Source: Acanthaster planci (Eukaryota > Echinodermata > Asteroidea > Valvatida > Acanthasteridae). From it: a stretch of DNA of 64,000 bases. The stretch spans positions 353,200 through 417,199 of the forward strand of contig NW_019091511.1 of NCBI RefSeq assembly GCF_001949145.1. The letters are read 5' to 3'. Of the stretch, positions 59,883-64,000 are shown piece after piece. Below the pieces are notes generated by a model. That model was given only the letters and a program-made list of their open reading frames with translations, was not told where the DNA came from and did not search any database. Positions within the stretch are counted from its first letter, which is position 1, and the number at the start of each line of letters is the position of its first letter. The translations under genes were made by a program, and so were the position numbers.

Positions 59883-60467
59883 TTAATTTTTGTCACAGTC
59901 TGAACTTGTGTCTTGACTGGACTCGTTTGTGGAGTTAGTGGAATTTTGGGTTCTTCCTTTGCTGCCTCTATTTCCACCTTCTTTTACTATATAAGAACTT
60001 TTGTTTATAGACAAATGTTTTGTTGTAATAAGTGTTGCTACCATGGGTGAAAGGTAAGCACCATATTTATAACAAATTTCACTGAGTAGATGTCCCATCG
60101 TTTGGCTAATAATGGGGTCGTTGTTTAAATCCTCGGTTAGATTTTCTTCCGATTTTAAATCTACGTTGAGCCTTACAAGGTCGTTAGGCGTGACTATGAC
60201 TAAAAGTCGAGCGTATAGACTCAAAATCGAATTGCCCCAAGTTTTAACAATTTCTTTACCGAATCGGAGTTCACAAAGGTTACACAGCTTTTCTTGTTCG
60301 GCTGGATTGAGTGATTCGATATCTTTCACAGAATAATCTTTTCCGAGATATTTTAAAGATTCGCCTGGGGCTACTATTGAGCAAAGTCTATCTTTAACGT
60401 TGGGTTTAGGTTCAGAAACTTGAGAAGATTTTTGTTTCGTGGTTAAGATTGATTTAATATCGTCCAT
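59883..60467 (-). CDS. Unidentified element protein, 194 aa, intact
   Basis: I choose ATG 60465-60467 (MDDIKSILTTKQKSSQVSEP) and not an earlier in-frame ATG, because a TATATAA box lies two bases upstream of it. The protein is mostly helical and charged, with LNPAEQEKLCNLCELRFGKE in the middle, a hydrophobic stretch near YARLLVIVT, a helical C-terminal part (GHLLSEICYKYGAYLSPMVA) and a Ser/Thr/Asn-rich tail that may be a frameshifted end. The general make-up resembles a virion core or scaffold protein, but no domain is recognised. It is one of the two frames in the element that show no stop or shift. Confidence 0.5.
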   Translation of the reverse strand: MDDIKSILTTKQKSSQVSEPKPNVKDRLCSIVAPGESLKYLGKDYSVKDIESLNPAEQEKLCNLCELRFGKEIVKTWGNSILSLYARLLVIVTPNDLVRLNVDLKSEENLTEDLNNDPIISQTMGHLLSEICYKYGAYLSPMVATLITTKHLSINKSSYIVKEGGNRGSKGRTQNSTNSTNESSQDTSSDCDKN

Positions 60468-60468
60468 T

Positions 60469-60475
60469 TTATATA
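60469..60475 (-). promoter_or_regulatory. TATATAA box at the start codon of the 194-aa gene
   Basis: On the minus strand ctatataaaatgg places TATATAA one or two bases before ATG 60465-60467. It matches the style of the box at 57848. Confidence 0.4.
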
Positions 60476-60615
60476 GAACGCTTATAATTTTGTTAAATTC
60501 TAATTTGATACATATATATTTCGTATCATACGTCAAGTTAATCGCTAAATTAATTCGATATTTACTTGATTGTATTCAAACATAAACATATATTATTTAA
60601 TTATAACAAATAAAA

Positions 60616-60660
60616 AAAATTGCTTGAACTAAGCTGCATTAGCCCAGTTCAAGCAATTTT
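60616..60660. terminator. 15-bp perfect hairpin between element genes
   Basis: aaaattgcttgaact (60616-60630) is exactly complementary to 60646-60660, with a 15-base loop. It lies between the start of the 194-aa gene and the end of the Cys/His-repeat fragment (60936), both on the minus strand. It could end the upstream transcript. The flanking 60661-60935 is AT-rich with no gene seen. Confidence 0.45.
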
Positions 60661-60935
60661 AAGCAAATTTTAACTAGTTTACTTTAGCTATTCAATCGCT
60701 ATAAATGTGTTGATTCATGAATCATGTCACACTTTTTTGTGACACTGCACTTAAGGCAACAGAGAACACAGTTCCATTTAAGATGACCTATCGAATTATC
60801 TAATCGTTCAATCGTTCCTAAATCAGATTTAATTTCTAAAAATTACAATTTTACTTTGCAATCGCTGTAATAACAATATTTATTGTCATCTATTAACGCT
60901 TACAAAAAATATTTATCAATGAATTGCTTAGGAGT

Positions 60936-61117
60936 TTATCGATTATATCTTTTATTGCTTTGATTGCAGGTATATATCCAATTGCGTATTGTAATTTTGA
61001 TCGCATTGCGGCAGATTTTACAACTTTGTCTTAATTTCTTGTGCTCGCGAACAGAAGCACCGTGACATTCGACGCAATGGGATCTTTGTTTCTTATGCTC
61101 GCATATTGAAGCACCAT
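60936..61117 (-). pseudogene. Truncated Cys/His repeat protein (GAS-x-CEHKK-x-RS-x-C motif)
   Basis: The minus-strand frame reads GASICEHKKQRSHCVECH and then GASVREHKKLRQSCKIC, two tandem copies of an approximately 18-residue motif, followed by a basic tail and TAA at 60936-60938. The second copy has lost its first Cys. The frame is cut at the right border (61117/61118) where unrelated repeat DNA begins, so upstream repeats are missing. CEH-x-RxRS-x-C-xxC repeats of this kind occur in proteins of large DNA viruses and protists and probably bind zinc. Confidence 0.55.
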
Positions 61118-61820
61118 TAGGAAATGTTGAGCCGTAATCAACGTTTTGTGAAAGTGAAAGAGGATTCTTGTTTTTGTGTGATAGTATGAAATCTTTGTGG
61201 GAATTTTGGCTGTTGAACGAGCAGGTAATAATGAGCCCTACAGTTGTAATTCGAATTAGCCTATTATGGCGGACACAACAGGAAAGCGCTATTTAGTTTT
61301 GGGTAAATCTTTAGAGGTTGCTCACATTTATCCATTTAAATATAGGGTTTTGCCCTTACCCAACGTACATATTGATAAACACTGTATGCTCAGTGCTTGT
61401 CCGAGCTCTCGGACAAGCACTGAGCATACAGTGTTTATCAATATATACGTTGGGTAAGGGTAAATGTAATTGTAAGTTTCAATGTAAAGTGAAGGTTGAT
61501 GTCGATTTTGACTGCGTTTTTAATGTGAAAAAGAGTACTTTTTGGTTGAGTCCAAGAAACTGAAAGATTGGTCGAATTAAAAGGTATCAGCCTGAGTGTA
61601 TGGGTTGCTTTCTTTAATTTCCGTCAGCCTAAGTTTACCTAACTGTGTAAAGTCGAACAAGATTTGTGATTAAAACTAAGCCTAAAGGGCAGGTTTTATA
61701 AGGCTTATTTCTAACAAATTAGCAAAAACATTCGGAAAGAACTCTATATATGAATCAAAATGGACGTCACTTGTGTTTTCCTTCAGTGATCTATCAGCCA
61801 TCTGAAAGAACAAAATGTCC
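61118..61820 (+). repeat. Long direct repeat, partner of 45590-46370
   Basis: It starts exactly where the virus-like element ends. The short frame from ATG 61266 (MADTTGKRYLVLGKSLEVAH) is open here, while the copy at 45738 has lost a base. The middle is replaced by a palindrome (61353-61460). Downstream KVKVDVDFDCVF is again shared with the first copy. Confidence 0.75.
61353..61460. repeat. Near-perfect palindrome, 53-bp arms
   Basis: The arms are 61353-61405 and 61408-61460, with a two-base centre and one mismatch. Each arm ends in the sequence cgttgggtaaggg or its complement. One arm matches the body of the SINE at 21975-22141, so the palindrome looks like two SINE tails fused head to head or a separate foldback element that the SINE shares. 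Confidence 0.9.
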
Positions 61821-63567
61821 AAGTCCAATTTTATCAGCAGTGAAAATATTGAGGTATTCACTTAAAAAAATTTCCACTGAGTCTCATTCATAAATTTTGT
61901 GCACAGGGTGCCAAGCGGCGTGTGTATAAAAATTATATTTTTGCTTTCCTCGGGAGCTAAAAAATAAAAAATCAACGAACATTCAGGACTGAGTTGTGAA
62001 CTATTTTGAAATAAATGGTCCAATTATAATCAACACACTTATACCCCGATGGCTGCTGGTATTGGTACACTATTTGCTTGCGAGATTGAGTGGGGGCACC
62101 CTTTCTGAACACGCATCAGGAACATCTAGCTGTTTTCAAATGCATTGTCGTCAAACTGGTCTTTTTATCTGATTTTTTAACCACTTTCTAATGCTCTCGC
62201 ATTTACGGGTTTTTATCCCCATTTCAGACCTCACCTCCCCTCCCCATGAGATAGTGCGGCCACTCCCCTTCCAGTAAATGGTAGATCCAATTTTGCATCT
62301 TTTGTCCTGTCCACTTTAAAGTAAATAATGATGGATTCGCACTTTGCCATGTTTGTGAGAGGATTTGTGCATGTTCGCACTGCAGTTGCTACGCAACCAG
62401 CGTTCCTCTGCAATTTTCGGACTCATTAAATTTACAATGAACCCTGTGTTCAAATATCCATTCCTCAGACACATTGGCGAATAATGAGGCAATCACCTTT
62501 TGATGATGGATTCGGCTGTAACTTTAATCTAGATTTTTCGGGTTCACTCTAATCAAATTGAACATAAAAATGTCACACAGCAAATCGATTTTTTTTCAGA
62601 TGTTTGGTTTGGCCCCGTTAAAACAATTCTCCTCAGTGCTGCCCTTGTAGATTCAATTTTAAGTTTTCACGTTTTGTTATCTACTCAACTGAGTTTAAAT
62701 AGAAAGTCAAATCGGGCAACTCAGAACACCATATCACATTAGTAATAAATATACACACGAATTAATCTTATTATCAAAACAATCTGAAGAAATCTAATTA
62801 AAACATTTTGGTCAAATGAAATGTTCATCAAATTGTAAAAAAGTGATAAGTACATATAAATGAAAGCTAACATCCACGAAGCCGGAAACCGTCAACACGT
62901 CTGCAGAAAATTGAAGCACAGGGTTAACACTCATCAGAAATCCTACATTTTGATTATGTAGAATCAGAACGTGTAATATTGTCTGAATGTGTAGATTTGG
63001 CCTTGATTTATGCCATTGATGTGCAAAGGAAATTTTTTTTCGAATAGGCATTGGACTAAAGATCTAAGTAACATCAGATGTAATTTTTCTTCAAGCAGTC
63101 TGTGATATACTGATTGGAGTAAGCCTGAAAGTATTTATTTTACTGTCAAAGCGTTCTTCAGGAAAACGCAAGTATCATTGTGTATATCAAGCCGCCCCTA
63201 TTTAATGTTTTGGTGCACTTTAGAAGCGGGCATGTTATAGTTCAGGAGTGTTCTGTAGGGAGTACTTTTTTTTCCTCAGGAACCCCAATTTGTTGTGTCA
63301 GATACAAATCAGATTAAAGCTCCCAACTTCAATTACTTTGAAATTACTCCATTTCATATACCACGATTTTATTCTCCAGTTCCTCAAGCTCATTTTCAAA
63401 GAAACTTTGGGCATACAAACATATTCACTCGTTCGTGTTAATAAATGTTACTCTTTCTTCTCCAAATGAGTTCAATTTCGAATTCCTGTGGTTAACATAA
63501 TTATCAGTTTCATTTCATGTGATGTTTTGACGAACCATCCTTGAAACATTCCAGTACAGGGATAGAA
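61821..63567. other. Intergenic, with a diverged repeat at 62350-62505
   Basis: No gene is supported. The segment 62350-62505 is the partner of 44378-44535. The rest is AT-rich without recognisable elements. Confidence 0.5.
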
Positions 63568-64000
63568 TCACACTTTACCAAACCGATACATCATCCATCG
63601 TAAAGGCCCGATGAACTTTCCAACCCGCTCATTAAACAATCTAATAAGGTTGGTTTTGTATTCTGATGGTTTAGCTTCTGAAACTGGCTTACGGCTTGAA
63701 CTTTCCACTCCATCAGTAAAGCAACCATCATTCTTGGCCATGTCACAGGACATTTCTTTAGTGCTTAACACAGATGCATTTTCCAGTGTGGTGGGAACTG
63801 CACCAGAATATGGAGGAAGTATGGTGCTACCAGTTGGTGGGTCTGCAGATGGTTCTGCACTAGAACTAGACGACCTACTCAACCCTGAGGAAATAGATGA
63901 CGTTGGTCCAACTGAGGCTGATGGACTAGCAGTAGACGACTCACTCGACCGTGAGACACTGACAGCAGTCGGCGGAGCTGTTGATCTTGCTGAGGTTGAT
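63568..64000 (-). CDS. Unidentified Ser-rich protein, 3' end only (5' end beyond window)
   Basis: The minus-strand frame is open from the window edge to TGA 63568-63570 (about 143 codons). It is a Ser/Thr/Pro/Ala-rich, weakly repetitive stretch (SRSSESSTASPSAS, then SRSSSSSAEPSADPP), a mixed segment with two Cys (MSCDMAKNDGCF), and a basic amphipathic C-terminus (FNERVGKFIGPLRWMMYRFG). It could be a mucin-like or linker region of a larger protein. No domain is recognised. The length of the unbroken frame and the change to a non-repetitive C-terminus favour a real terminal exon. Confidence 0.5.
   Translation of the reverse strand, partial: STSARSTAPPTAVSVSRSSESSTASPSASVGPTSSISSGLSRSSSSSAEPSADPPTGSTILPPYSGAVPTTLENASVLSTKEMSCDMAKNDGCFTDGVESSSRKPVSEAKPSEYKTNLIRLFNERVGKFIGPLRWMMYRFGKV

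Larger units (their letters stand above)
54070..61117. mobile_element. Decayed virus-like DNA element (Polinton/large-DNA-virus-like), about 7 kb
   Basis: Between the FMO breakpoint and the 61118 repeat, gene style changes: short, closely packed, mostly intronless frames in strand blocks (plus 54139-54895, minus 55290-56445, plus 56649-58436, minus 58525-61117), TATATAA boxes directly at start codons, and hairpins between convergent genes. Contents include RPB6-like, SAP-like, possible capsid-type, small membrane, coiled-coil and Cys/His-repeat proteins. Most are broken by stops or frameshifts. I see no polymerase, integrase, packaging ATPase or terminal inverted repeats, so it is partial. 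The assignment to Polinton/Maverick-like or to another viral lineage is inference from gene style and a few motif resemblances. Confidence 0.6.

Noticed and set aside
54422-60467. Alternative genetic code in the element
   Set aside because: Interruptions include TGA and TAA as well as frameshifts, so no single reassignment would restore the frames. Ordinary decay is simpler.

Overview
The window is animal nuclear DNA. It shows AT-rich non-coding sequence, GT-AG and some GC-AG introns of about 0.3-3 kb, tRNA-derived SINEs, a LINE fragment, MITE-like inverted repeats, minisatellites and three assembly N-runs (two gaps and a single N). Gene content and texture (frequent acatgta words, intron sizes, polycystin/REJ family) fit a marine invertebrate deuterostome. 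I favour an echinoderm such as a sea urchin, but a hemichordate or amphioxus cannot be excluded from sequence alone.

Left third (1-34.7 kb): four-part layout of three conserved genes. A polycystin-1-like receptor/channel (+, 1-16738, 5' end outside the window) can be followed through 24 exons with consistent reading phase: REJ module, GAIN-like region, GPS cleavage motif, PLAT domain and 11 membrane segments. It is tail-to-tail with mitochondrial enoyl-CoA hydratase ECHS1 (-, 17912-24160), complete in 7 coding exons including the mitochondrial presequence exon. ECHS1 is head-to-head, across about 620 bp, with WDR45B/WIPI3 (+, 24781-34685), complete in 9 exons and 344 codons, the length of the human protein.

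Middle (35-54 kb): a long gene-poor stretch, an intact two-exon flavin-containing monooxygenase (+, 41060-44019, 539 aa), a repeat-rich region with a LINE 3' remnant, and a second copy of the FMO upstream region plus the first 230 coding bases (53345-54069).

Right (54.07-61.12 kb): the FMO copy stops abruptly and is followed by about 7 kb of compact, mostly intronless, virus-like sequence. It has short genes in blocks on alternating strands, TATATAA boxes touching start codons, hairpins between convergent genes, an RPB6-like ORF, a SAP-like protein, a possible capsid-type C-terminal fragment, small hydrophobic and coiled-coil membrane proteins, and Cys/His repeat motifs. Nearly every gene carries in-frame stops or frameshifts, and one is split by a 285-bp MITE with a 9-bp target duplication. 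I read this as a decayed copy of a large DNA-virus-like or Polinton-like element. It is the most unusual object in the window. On its right, sequence homologous to 45590-46370 resumes, so the element sits between two pieces of duplicated host or repeat DNA. The last 430 bp hold the 3' end of an unidentified Ser-rich gene on the minus strand.
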